From Bifidobacterium bifidum ATCC 29521 = JCM 1255 = DSM 20456 (GTDB lineage Bacteria > Actinomycetota > Actinomycetes > Actinomycetales > Bifidobacteriaceae), in contig NZ_AP012323.1 of assembly GCF_001025135.1 (NCBI RefSeq), positions 682,001 to 746,000 on the forward strand: a stretch of 64,000 nt of DNA. Direction: 5' to 3'. Position 1 is the stretch's first letter. The number at the start of each line of letters is the position of its first letter. Positions 52,886-60,547 of this stretch are shown here, piece after piece. The position numbers and the translations under genes were made by a program. The notes under the pieces are model-generated. The model saw nothing but the letters and a program-made list of their open reading frames with translations, was not told the origin of the DNA and did not search any database.

Positions 52886-54445
52886 TCAGGCGAACATGCG
52901 CTCGACGATGCGGTCGTCGCCCTCGAACGGCACGTGCTTGTTGTGGTCCTTGATCCAGCGTTCGTCACCCTTGCCGATGATGAGGATGATGTTGAACCGG
53001 TCGGCGTGCGCTCGGGCGTCGTAGATCGCGTTCGTGACGGCGGTCGGGCGGTCGGAGATGACGGTGGACGCGATGCCGGGCACGGTGATGTACCGTTGCA
53101 TCTCCGTGCAGATGTCGATGAACGGTTCGGTGTCCGTGTCCTCGGCGGTGAAGATGAAGCTGTCGATGCGATGCTGCGCCGCTTCGACGATCTCCTTGCG
53201 CCGGTCGTACGCCTTGTTGCCGGCCGAGCCGGTGACAAGCGTGATGCGCGGGTGCTGCGAGCCGAACCGCTCGTCGACGAAATCGAGCAGCGCGGTCACG
53301 GAGGCGTAGTTGTGCGCGTAGTCGACGATCGCCAGCGTGTTGGACTGCGGGTCGTGGAACTGCTCCATGCGGCCGGCGATGCGCACCGGCTCCATCGCGT
53401 GCGTGGCTGCGGCGTCGGCGGTCAGGTCGATTCCGGCGGCATGCGCGATGGCCAGCGCCGCTGCCGCGTTGGCGTAGTTGAAGTCGCCGTCCAACGCCAG
53501 ACGGAACTCGCCGAGATCAGCGCCGTCTGCGGCGATACGGTAGGCGCTGTGCTCGGCGTTCGCCGGGCTTGCGGTGACATCGGCGGCATCGGATCCGGCG
53601 GGGCTCTGCCCGTCCAGCAGCTCGAACGTGGTGACCGGCACGCCGGCGTCCGCCGCGTCCTGACGCAGCAGGTCGGCATGATCGCTGGCCGCGCCGAGCA
53701 CCAGCGCACGGCTGTTGCGCACGATCTGGCGCTTGCAATACAGGTAATCCTCGAACGTCGGATGCTCGATCGGGCTGATATGGTCGGGGGAGATGTTCAG
53801 GAACGTGGCCACGTCGAACGTCAGCCCGTACACGCGCTCGACCTTGTACGCCTGCGAGGAGACCTCCATGACGAGGTACTTCATGCCGTTGTCAGCGGCC
53901 TCTCGCATCATGCGGAAAGCGTCCATCGACTCGGGCGTGGTCAGGTCGGACTCGACGTACGTGTGCCCGTCCAGGCAGTTGTCCACGGAGGAGAACAGCG
54001 CTGCCTTGCCGTGCGAGTGGGCGTTCAGCACGGCCTGGGTGAAGTACGCGGTCGTGGTCTTGCCCTTGGTGCCGGTGATGCCGACCACGGTCAGCTCGTC
54101 CTGCGGGCGTCCGTAGAACTCCGCGGACAGCAGGCTCATGGCCTTGCGCGCGTCATTGACGATCAGGCCGGGTGCGCCGGTCTCTGCCGAAAAATCGGTG
54201 TCGGCCACGTATGCGGCCAGCCCGCGCTCGTCGATGTCATGCAGATACTCGGCCTTGAACCGCCCCTTGCAGCACAGCAGCGTGCCCTCGCGCACGTCCC
54301 TCGTGTCATAGGTGATCGCCGAAAAAGCGGTGTCAGCCCCTTCGATGTCGTGCGCATCAAGCGTCCAACGATCCGCGCGGATGATCTCCCGAAGCAGACC
54401 GTGCCGCTTGAGCAGTTGCGCCGCCGATGCCAACGTTACCGTCAT
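52886..54445 (-). CDS. murE: UDP-N-acetylmuramoyl-tripeptide synthetase MurE (probably lysine/ornithine type)
   Basis: Adds the third residue of the peptidoglycan stem. 519 residues from the ATG at 54445; AAAGG lies upstream, and a longer frame to 54517 has no support. All catalytic motifs are present: P-loop GITGTKGKTTT (122-132), LTTPESMD, MEVSS (193-197), ISPDHISPIEHP, the carbamylated-Lys region DYLYCKRQ, DYAHNYASV and GSAGNKAYDRR. The meso-DAP-specific DNPR motif is absent; the corresponding place reads TAEDTDTEP (433-441), which suggests Lys/Orn, as known for bifidobacterial walls. This is the active counterpart of the pseudo-enzyme at 13065-14093. Confidence 0.93.
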   Translation of the reverse strand: MTVTLASAAQLLKRHGLLREIIRADRWTLDAHDIEGADTAFSAITYDTRDVREGTLLCCKGRFKAEYLHDIDERGLAAYVADTDFSAETGAPGLIVNDARKAMSLLSAEFYGRPQDELTVVGITGTKGKTTTAYFTQAVLNAHSHGKAALFSSVDNCLDGHTYVESDLTTPESMDAFRMMREAADNGMKYLVMEVSSQAYKVERVYGLTFDVATFLNISPDHISPIEHPTFEDYLYCKRQIVRNSRALVLGAASDHADLLRQDAADAGVPVTTFELLDGQSPAGSDAADVTASPANAEHSAYRIAADGADLGEFRLALDGDFNYANAAAALAIAHAAGIDLTADAAATHAMEPVRIAGRMEQFHDPQSNTLAIVDYAHNYASVTALLDFVDERFGSQHPRITLVTGSAGNKAYDRRKEIVEAAQHRIDSFIFTAEDTDTEPFIDICTEMQRYITVPGIASTVISDRPTAVTNAIYDARAHADRFNIILIIGKGDERWIKDHNKHVPFEGDDRIVERMFA

Positions 54446-54590
54446 ACCAAAACCTTTCCTCATGGTGCCGCTGTCATTGTACAAGCCCGACGACCGCGGG
54501 AACGATATGCGCGACATGTGCTGATAAGTCCATCACAAAACCGTGCCCACGCTCACAATTTCACCGCACGTCTTGCATACAATAGTGAGC

Positions 54591-55298
54591 GTGACCGACG
54601 AACAGCAACCGAACGAGACCACGGCGCAGGCGCGAGCGAGATTCGAGAAGCTCGCCATGCCCGCGGTCAACGCGCTGTACCGCCAGGCGATGAAGCTCAC
54701 CAACAATCCCGATGATGCCCAGGACCTTGTGCAGGACACGTTCGAACGCGGGTTCAAGGCGTTCGACAGTTTCGAGGACGGTTCGAACTTCGAGGCGTGG
54801 ATGACCACCATCGAGCGCAACGCATACTTCAACCAGTACGCGAAGGCGAAGCGGCGGCCGCAGCGGGCCAACGACTCCACCGGCGAATACGACGACTGGG
54901 ACATCTACGCGGCGTCCGAGCACTCCTCGGAGGGGCTGAAATCCGCGGAGCAGGAGTATCTGGACGCCTTCGCGCCGCAGGAGATCATGGCGGCGCTCGC
55001 AAAACTCCCGCCCGAGCGCCGGCAGGTGTTCATTGACGCAGCCATCGACGGCAAGTCGTACCAGCAGGTCGCCGACGAGCAGGGCGTGAAGATCGGCACG
55101 GTGATGAGCCGCCTGAACCGTGCGCGCACCCAGTTGAAACGCGAACTGTCATCGTACGCGCTGGCGCATGGATACGGCGACGCCCGCAAGCAACTGCCAA
55201 GTTCACCGTCCGCGAACTCCAGATCCCCGGTGAGCGTTCATAATGGAGATGACGGAATGCGATCCGTTGCGACGAGCGAAAGGAGCAGGCGTGAGTGA
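54591..55298 (+). CDS. ECF-type RNA polymerase sigma factor, SigH/SigR-like
   Basis: 235 residues from the GTG at 54591. Region 2 (ALYRQAMKLTNNPDDAQDLVQDTFERGFKAFDSF...NFEAWMTTIERNAYFN) and region 4 (LAKLPPERRQVFIDAAIDGKSYQQVADEQGVKIGTVMSRLNRAR) are complete. The closest types are SigR/SigH of actinobacteria, which control the thiol-oxidative stress response. A -10-like TACAAT ends eight bases before the GTG, so the mRNA may be leaderless. The last 8 bases overlap the next gene, which encodes a Cys-rich protein in the position of an anti-sigma factor. The C-terminal 40 residues are Ser/Arg-rich. Confidence 0.92.
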   Translation: MTDEQQPNETTAQARARFEKLAMPAVNALYRQAMKLTNNPDDAQDLVQDTFERGFKAFDSFEDGSNFEAWMTTIERNAYFNQYAKAKRRPQRANDSTGEYDDWDIYAASEHSSEGLKSAEQEYLDAFAPQEIMAALAKLPPERRQVFIDAAIDGKSYQQVADEQGVKIGTVMSRLNRARTQLKRELSSYALAHGYGDARKQLPSSPSANSRSPVSVHNGDDGMRSVATSERSRRE

Positions 55299-55659
55299 CC
55301 CTATTGAGCGGCACAGCCATATTTCCATCACACGGCAGACGCCTGTGGGCATCGTCCATGCGGATATGCATATCACATCGGTGGAGATTTCGGGCATGCC
55401 CGGTGACATGGGCGATGATCTGGTCGGGGACTGTTTCGACCCGGATTCGTGTTGCGACGAGCATGAGAAGGCGATGATCGCGGCGCTGCGTGCGTATCTG
55501 CGGCCCGAGGTCGCGCCGGAATGTCTGCTGGCGCGGTTGCGCGACACGCTTGACCGCTGCTGCTGCGAGGATGGCGGGAATGCTGCCGGTGCCGTCGACG
55601 AGCCGGGACGGTCCGCGCAACCCGCGCAGCCTGTACGCGGCGCTGCGGTCGTGTCCTGA
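55291..55659 (+). CDS. Cys-rich putative anti-sigma factor, atypical RsrA/ZAS type
   Basis: 122 residues from the GTG at 55291, preceded by AAAGGAG and overlapping the sigma gene by 8 bp. The core CCDEHEKAMIAALRAYLRPE...APECLLARLRDTLDRCCCED has cysteines at 48, 54, 55, 78 and 90-92 and His58. Its predicted helices and the APExLxARLRxxL stretch resemble mycothiol-system anti-sigma factors. The canonical HxxxCxxC zinc motif is missing, so metal or redox binding would use another arrangement. The call rests on coupling and Cys content. Confidence 0.65.
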   Translation: MSDPIERHSHISITRQTPVGIVHADMHITSVEISGMPGDMGDDLVGDCFDPDSCCDEHEKAMIAALRAYLRPEVAPECLLARLRDTLDRCCCEDGGNAAGAVDEPGRSAQPAQPVRGAAVVS

Positions 55660-55747
55660 GACGCGATTTCGGCTTGGGCCCCTGTCTCGAAGCTCGGCAA
55701 GCAGGATAAAACGGGCCTGCATAATAAAACGGAATAATAAGATAACA

Positions 55748-55784
55748 AACGGGTCTGCCCGGCTTTCGCTGGGACAGACCCGTT
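55748..55784. terminator. Terminator between the anti-sigma gene and bL37
   Basis: The stem AACGGGTCTG-CCC / GGG-A-CAGACCCGTT (13 bp with one bulge) is followed on the minus strand by TGTTATCTTATTATTCCGTTTT. It is best read as the bL37 terminator that also stops the plus-strand transcript. Confidence 0.75.
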
Positions 55785-55852
55785 GTCGTCTGTTATGACA
55801 CCGCCGTATATGGCGATGTCTCGCGGCGTGGAATCACGCCGTCAGGCAAGAA

Positions 55853-55927
55853 TCAGGCGTTCGGCCTTTTGCCGTGGTTGGCGGCCTTCTTGCGACGATC
55901 CTTGCGCTTGCGTCCGCGCATGCCCAT
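55853..55927 (-). CDS. Small ribosomal protein bL37
   Basis: Only 24 residues. AAAGGAG lies six bases before the ATG at 55927. The sequence starts MGMRGRKRKDRRKK and ends NHGKRPNA, the ending of the tiny basic large-subunit protein bL37 described in mycobacterial ribosomes. A second in-frame ATG at 55921 is possible. Such genes are often missed by length filters. It is a single gene with its own terminator. Confidence 0.85.
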   Translation of the reverse strand: MGMRGRKRKDRRKKAANHGKRPNA

Positions 55928-56033
55928 GATGGACTCCTTTACTACGATTAATAAGCCTTGGGAATTATCACATACGGGGTAGACGTTGTGCAAGTGGCGA
56001 ATTGTCACCAGCCGTAGGACGGCCGGGTGCCGG

Positions 56034-56990
56034 TCACTTGACCGTCACCTCGTAGCGTACCACGGTCGTGACGCTCTTGCCGGGCTCTATCACGGTCAGG
56101 TGGTCGCCGCTGCGGAACGCGTTGGCCGGGGCGGTCATCGGTTCGACGGCGATGCCGTTCGGATGCTGGTCGAACGGGGCGCCGGTGGCCGTGTAGCATT
56201 GCCACGCGTTGATGGTCTCGTCGCCGACCAGCTTGATCTCCATGCCATCGGGGCGGGTGAACACGGTCGTTGTCGTGCCGTCGTCGGCGCGGTGGACGTC
56301 CACCCAGGCGTCGTCGAACGCGCGTCCGTCCAGAACCGGGTCGTCGCGCAGATCGAACTTGGTGCCGTCCACAGGCTCGGTGCCGTTCGGCACCAGACCG
56401 GCGTCAACGGTGACGTGCGTGTCCGCGTCGATCTTCAGGCGGCATGCGGCCGAATCGGCGTCACGCTGCTCGCTGGTCTCGCCGTTTTTGCCGTTCGCCA
56501 CCCACGGGTGCAGGCCGAGCGCCCACGGCGCCGGCTCGTCGCCATCATTGCGGGCGCTGACCGTGACGGTCATGCCCTTGTCGTTCAGCTCGTACGTGGC
56601 GGTGACGGTGACGTCGAACGGATAGCCGTCGAGGTTCGGGAAGCGCAGTGACTGGGTGACGCTGTTCTCGGTGAGCGATTCCAGCTTCCACATGTACTGG
56701 TATGCGTAGCCGTGGTTCGCGTTGTTGCGCGGCTCGGGATGATACTCGTTGACCGGCGCGCAGTAGTGCTTGCAGTTGAAGTCGTATTCGCCGTCCTTGA
56801 TGCGGTTCGGCCAAGGCGCGAGGATATAGCCGCAGCAGGTCGGCGTCAGGTCGTCCGGTCCGTAGCTGCAGAACACCTCCTTGCCGCCGTAGTCGAAACG
56901 GCGCAGCTTCGAGCCGAGCTCGCAGACGACGGCGGAGAAATCGCCATGATGGATGGAATACTGGTTGCCGGTACGCGGTGTGGTGCCCAT
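56034..56990 (-). CDS. Aldose 1-epimerase family protein
   Basis: 318 residues from the ATG at 56990 (GGAG eight bases upstream); an ATG at 57002 would add four residues. Galactose-mutarotase-like beta fold: APWPNRIKDGEY, NNANHGYAYQ (catalytic His region), LGLHPWVANGKNG (second His) and the catalytic Glu in NGIAVEPMTAPANAF near the C-terminus. It interconverts sugar anomers; the actual sugar is unknown. It is a single gene, divergent from ispH. Confidence 0.9.
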   Translation of the reverse strand: MGTTPRTGNQYSIHHGDFSAVVCELGSKLRRFDYGGKEVFCSYGPDDLTPTCCGYILAPWPNRIKDGEYDFNCKHYCAPVNEYHPEPRNNANHGYAYQYMWKLESLTENSVTQSLRFPNLDGYPFDVTVTATYELNDKGMTVTVSARNDGDEPAPWALGLHPWVANGKNGETSEQRDADSAACRLKIDADTHVTVDAGLVPNGTEPVDGTKFDLRDDPVLDGRAFDDAWVDVHRADDGTTTTVFTRPDGMEIKLVGDETINAWQCYTATGAPFDQHPNGIAVEPMTAPANAFRSGDHLTVIEPGKSVTTVVRYEVTVK

Positions 56991-57220
56991 TGCTTGCTCC
57001 ATGATCGACAGTGATATTGTTACCGCTCGCTATCATAGTGTGCGCTGGGCTTCTGCCGTGTGCGGTCGGGGTGTCGCCTGTTGCCCCCGGGCATTGTCAT
57101 GTGCCGGTATCGCACGTGTAGGGATGTTCCGGCCGCACCCGTGCGTGTGCCTTTGCTACGCTGAGTCGTTGTGATTGAGTGATGCCGCATGGCGGCCACT
57201 GACTGCATGAGGAGGATGAT

Positions 57221-58210
57221 ATGGCGAAACGCATCGTGCTGGCGGACCCGCGCGGATTCTGCGCCGGGGTGGACCGGGCGATCCTCACCGTGCAGACCAT
57301 CCTGAAGGCCGCGTCGGCGCGGGTGGATGGCCTGCCGCCGGTGTATGTGCGTCGTCAGATCGTGCACAACCGGCATGTCGTCGAGGATCTCGCCGCGCAG
57401 GGGGCCGTGTTCGTGCAGGAGCTCGCGGAGATACCTGACGAGGCTGCTGCCGCCGGCATCCCGATCGTGTTCTCCGCGCACGGCGTGTCGCCGCAGGTCA
57501 AGGCGGAGGCCGCACGCCGCGGCATGCACGTCGTGGACGCCACCTGCCCGCTGGTCAGCAAGGTGCATCGTGAGGTATTGCGTTTCGTGCGCGAAGGCTA
57601 CGAGATCATCTACATCGGCCATCGGGGGCATGATGAGGCGGTCGGCGTGGTGGGGGAGGACCCCGTGCACGTGCATCTGATCGAACATGAGGCGGACGTG
57701 GATTCGCTGGATTTCCGGCCGGAGCAGAAGCTGGTGCTGCTCACGCAGACCACGCTCAGCATCGATGAGACGGCCGGCACCATCGCGGCGCTCAAGTGCC
57801 GGTTCCCGTGGATGAAGGAGCCGCCGAGCTCCGATATATGCTACGCCACGTCCAACCGCCAGGCCGCGGTGAAGCTCGTTGCCGAGCAGTCCGATAGCGT
57901 GGTGATCGTGGGGTCGGCGAACTCCTCCAACTCGGTGCGGCTCATGGAGGTCGCGCAGGGGGCGTTGGGGGAGCGCGGGCGAGCGCACCGCGTGGATGAC
58001 GCGAACGAGCTCGACCCGTCATGGTTCGACGGGGTCGAGGCGGTCGGCATCTCGTCGGGCGCATCCGTGCCGGACGAACTGGTCGCGGGCGTCATCGAGG
58101 CCTTGCGCGCACAGGGCTTCACCGATGTATCCACCGTGGAGACCATCAAGGAGAACATGCATTTCGTGCTTCCGGCGGAACTCCGCCGGAAGCCCTCGCA
58201 GGCGCGGTAG
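57221..58210 (+). CDS. ispH: 4-hydroxy-3-methylbut-2-enyl diphosphate reductase
   Basis: Last step of the MEP isoprenoid pathway, giving IPP and DMAPP. 329 residues. Three cluster cysteines are present in GFCAGVDRA, DATCPLVSK and DICYATSNRQ. The catalytic Glu lies in the TQTTLS region upstream of DET, and the SANSSNSVRL and SSGASVPDELV substrate loops are present. GGAGG precedes the ATG. It shows no sign of an operon with its neighbours. Confidence 0.96.
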   Translation: MAKRIVLADPRGFCAGVDRAILTVQTILKAASARVDGLPPVYVRRQIVHNRHVVEDLAAQGAVFVQELAEIPDEAAAAGIPIVFSAHGVSPQVKAEAARRGMHVVDATCPLVSKVHREVLRFVREGYEIIYIGHRGHDEAVGVVGEDPVHVHLIEHEADVDSLDFRPEQKLVLLTQTTLSIDETAGTIAALKCRFPWMKEPPSSDICYATSNRQAAVKLVAEQSDSVVIVGSANSSNSVRLMEVAQGALGERGRAHRVDDANELDPSWFDGVEAVGISSGASVPDELVAGVIEALRAQGFTDVSTVETIKENMHFVLPAELRRKPSQAR

Positions 58211-58240
58211 TGCGCCTGCTCGCCTCATCGCCGCTGGCGG

Positions 58241-58486
58241 GACGAGGCGTATAGCAAACCCTATGTGAGGGTGTTCAACGCCAATGACGGGGCCGCCACG
58301 GTTCCCGGCATCGCGGCGGGGGAGTGCTCCACACTCGCGGTCGACGGCAAGGTGACGCTGACGGGAGGCTCCACGGTGAACGTGGGCGCTGACGGGTATG
58401 CGGCGGCGGGACTGTCCGCCACCGGTGCGCCCGTGGGCGCCGTCGCGCTTGCCGACCGCAGCCGGGGCCTTGCTGCGACATCGTGA
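58241..58486 (+). pseudogene. Possible remnant of a glycoside hydrolase (pullulanase/amylase-type C-terminal domain)
   Basis: An open stretch DEAYSKPYVRVFNANDGAAT followed by VPGIAAGECSTLAVDGKVTL and a Gly/Ala-rich end, with no proper start codon context. The VRVFNANDxAATV...STLAVDGKVT pattern resembles the beta-sandwich C-terminus of starch-debranching enzymes. The rest of such a gene is absent: ispH ends 30 bp upstream. It is probably a leftover after deletion; the reading is by eye and tentative. Confidence 0.35.
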
Positions 58487-58542
58487 AACCAGTGGCCCAA
58501 GCGGCGGAGAATCCGCCGAATAGTCGAGGCATTCCCGATTCG

Positions 58543-58624
58543 CGCTCTCAAAACTCGCAGATACGAAAAGCCGTTTGTTGGAAAATGGCGGTTTCCGATT
58601 TCGTACCTTCGAGTTTTGAGAGCG
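58543..58624. repeat. Long imperfect inverted repeat upstream of ybaK
   Basis: The outer arms CGCTCTCAAAACTCG (58543-58557) and CGAGTTTTGAGAGCG (58610-58624) are perfect 15-nt complements. Inside, TACGAAA and TTTCGTA form a second pair. It is AT-richer than its surroundings and ends 15 bases before the ybaK start. Confidence 0.75.
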
Positions 58625-58638
58625 GTAGTATGGAAAAC

Positions 58639-59148
58639 ATGGGCAAAAAAACGAAGCATGAGAAGGGTGCCGGCTCCACGCCGGCGACTGTGCAGCTGGA
58701 GAAGGCCGGAGTGCCGTTCAAGACCTACGAGTACGAGCATTCCAACGACCACATGGATGACGGTTACGGGGTGGAAGCCGCGAAGAAGCTCGGATTCGAT
58801 GAGCATCAGGTGTTCAAAACGCTGATGGCCGACACCGGTTCCGAGCGCGTGGTGGGCGTGGTGCCGGTCAGCGGACACATGGATCTGAAGGCGTTGGCGG
58901 CGGCGGTCGGTGCGAAGAAGGCATCGATGGCCGACCCGAAGGTCGCGATGCGCGAGTCCGGCTATGTGGTCGGAGGCATCTCGCCGCTCGGGCAGCGCAC
59001 GCATCACAAGACCGTGCTTGACGAGAGCGCTCTGCAATTCGACGAGATCCTGCTGTCCGGCGGCAAGCGCGGGTTTTCGGTCGGCGTCAATCCGCATGAT
59101 CTGCTCAAGGTATTGAACGCGGTCGCTGGGCCCATCGGTACGTGGTGA
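58639..59148 (+). CDS. ybaK: Cys-tRNA(Pro)/Cys-tRNA(Cys) deacylase YbaK/EbsC
   Basis: Hydrolyses mischarged Cys-tRNA(Pro). 169 residues from the ATG at 58639 (MGKKTKHEKG); an ATG at 58630 is an alternative. Family motifs: YEYEHSNDHMDDGYGVEAAKKLG, VFKTLMADTG (conserved Lys of the active site), VVPVSGHMDLKALA and YVVGGISPLGQ. A TAGTAT hexamer ends seven bases before 58639, so the mRNA may be leaderless. It converges on gap across a perfect 27-bp hairpin. Confidence 0.94.
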   Translation: MGKKTKHEKGAGSTPATVQLEKAGVPFKTYEYEHSNDHMDDGYGVEAAKKLGFDEHQVFKTLMADTGSERVVGVVPVSGHMDLKALAAAVGAKKASMADPKVAMRESGYVVGGISPLGQRTHHKTVLDESALQFDEILLSGGKRGFSVGVNPHDLLKVLNAVAGPIGTW

Positions 59149-59194
59149 CGGAGTCCGGCTCAGCCCGCCGGCAAGTGCCGAGCCGGTAAAAACA

Positions 59195-59255
59195 AAGGGT
59201 TTATGGTTTGGGCTCCCACAGCGAAGCACTGTGGGAGCCCAAACCATAAACCCTT
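59195..59255. terminator. Perfect 27-bp hairpin between convergent ybaK and gap
   Basis: The arms 59195-59221 and 59229-59255 are exact complements (AAGGGTTTATGGTTTGGGCT...) with the loop CGAAGCA. It serves both strands. In design it matches the long hairpin at 3105-3184, although the sequences are unrelated. Confidence 0.8.
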
Positions 59256-59285
59256 GTGGAATCTAGCGGCCTAGACCGCGGGGAT

Positions 59286-60341
59286 TCACTCGGAGATCTC
59301 GGCGAAGTACAGCAGGGTACGGATCATGTTGCAGGTGAAGCCGTACTCGTTGTCGTAGAAGGACACGGTGCGGGCCATCGTGGTGCCGTCAACGGTGTTC
59401 ACGTCGGTCTGCGTCGGGTCGAACACGCCACCGTGGGTGTCGCCGATGATGTCGGAGGAGACGATGCCGTCCTCGTTGTAGCCGTAGTACTCGGTGTTGG
59501 AGAAGGCTTCCTTGAACGCGGCGTTGATCTCGTCAGCGGTGACTTCCTTGTTCAGGACGGTGGTCAGCTCGGTGATGGAGCCGTCCGGGACCTGGATGCG
59601 CTGGGCATGGCCCTGCAGCTTGCCGTTGACCTCGGGCACGACCTTGCCGATGGCCTTGGCGGCACCGGTGGAGTGAGGGATGGTGTTGATCGCGGCGGCG
59701 CGGTTGTTGCGAGCCTTCGGGAAGCGCGGGCCGTCGAGGATCATCTGGGTGCCGGTGTAGGCGTGGATGGTGGTCATGAAGCCGAGCTTGATGCCGAACT
59801 TGTCGTTCAGCAGCTTGACCATGGCGGCCATCGAGTTGGTGGTGCAGGAACCGGCGGACACGATGTTGTCGGAAGCCTTCAGGATCTCGTGGTTAACGCC
59901 GAACACGACGGTCGGGGTGGTCTCGTCCTTGGCCGGGGCGGAGATCAGGACCTTCTTGGCGCCGGCGTTCAGGTGGGCCTGGGACTTCTCGGCGGAGGTG
60001 TAGAAGCCGGTGCACTCAAGCACGAACTCGACACCGTCGTTCTTGACCCACGGGATGTTGTTGGCATCCTTCTCGGCGTAGACCTTGTATTCCTTGCCGT
60101 CGACCACGATGGCGTCGTCGGTGGAGGTCACGTCGACCGGGGTGCCGTCGTCGTGACGGAAGGTGCCGTGGGTGCTGTCGTACTTCAGCAGGTAGGCGAG
60201 CATGGACGGCGTGGTCAGATCGTTGATTGCAGCGACCTCGATGTCACCGGCCTGGCCACCGCGAGCCTGCAGCTCGAAGATGCGGCGGAAGGCGAGACGA
60301 CCGATACGACCAAAGCCGTTGATACCAATCTTAACTGTCAT
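59286..60341 (-). CDS. gap: Glyceraldehyde-3-phosphate dehydrogenase
   Basis: NAD-dependent oxidation of glyceraldehyde-3-phosphate, a central step of the bifid shunt. 351 residues. The NAD motif is [13 protein letters not shown], the catalytic Cys is in [11 protein letters not shown], and the His is in [28 protein letters not shown] and the C-terminal [14 protein letters not shown] are present. AAAGGGAGAA precedes the ATG. A good promoter (60412-60440) and a LacI-type operator-like dyad lie upstream, as expected for a highly expressed, carbon-regulated gene. Confidence 0.98.
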   Translation of the reverse strand: MTVKIGINGFGRIGRLAFRRIFELQARGGQAGDIEVAAINDLTTPSMLAYLLKYDSTHGTFRHDDGTPVDVTSTDDAIVVDGKEYKVYAEKDANNIPWVKNDGVEFVLECTGFYTSAEKSQAHLNAGAKKVLISAPAKDETTPTVVFGVNHEILKASDNIVSAGSCTTNSMAAMVKLLNDKFGIKLGFMTTIHAYTGTQMILDGPRFPKARNNRAAAINTIPHSTGAAKAIGKVVPEVNGKLQGHAQRIQVPDGSITELTTVLNKEVTADEINAAFKEAFSNTEYYGYNEDGIVSSDIIGDTHGGVFDPTQTDVNTVDGTTMARTVSFYDNEYGFTCNMIRTLLYFAEISE

Positions 60342-60411
60342 GTGTTCTCCCTTTGTAGGGTAGACCGTTTGCGCATGGATGCGCTATGGCCTTTGTTTAC
60401 CAACAGTGTCT

Positions 60412-60440
60412 ACTGTAATGCGCCGTCTGTACTAGAGCAA
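60412..60440 (-). promoter_or_regulatory. gap promoter
   Basis: On the minus strand TTGCTC (60440-60435), a 17-bp spacer and TACAGT (60417-60412), about 70 bp before the start codon. Confidence 0.6.
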
Positions 60441-60478
60441 CGGTGTCGCGCTTGCTTTGAGCATAAAACGGCCATATT

Positions 60479-60494
60479 TCGTTAACGCTAACAA
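60479..60494. promoter_or_regulatory. LacI-type operator-like dyad upstream of gap
   Basis: TCGTTAACGCTAACAA has half-sites GTTA(A/G)C / G(C/T)TAAC around a central CG, the layout of bifidobacterial LacI-family operators. It is about 40 bp upstream of the -35 element, suggesting activation or catabolite control rather than simple blocking. Confidence 0.5.
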
Positions 60495-60547
60495 ATATGT
60501 CTGTACAGCCTGCGGCGATTCGATGCGAGGCATTCCGCACCGCGGCC

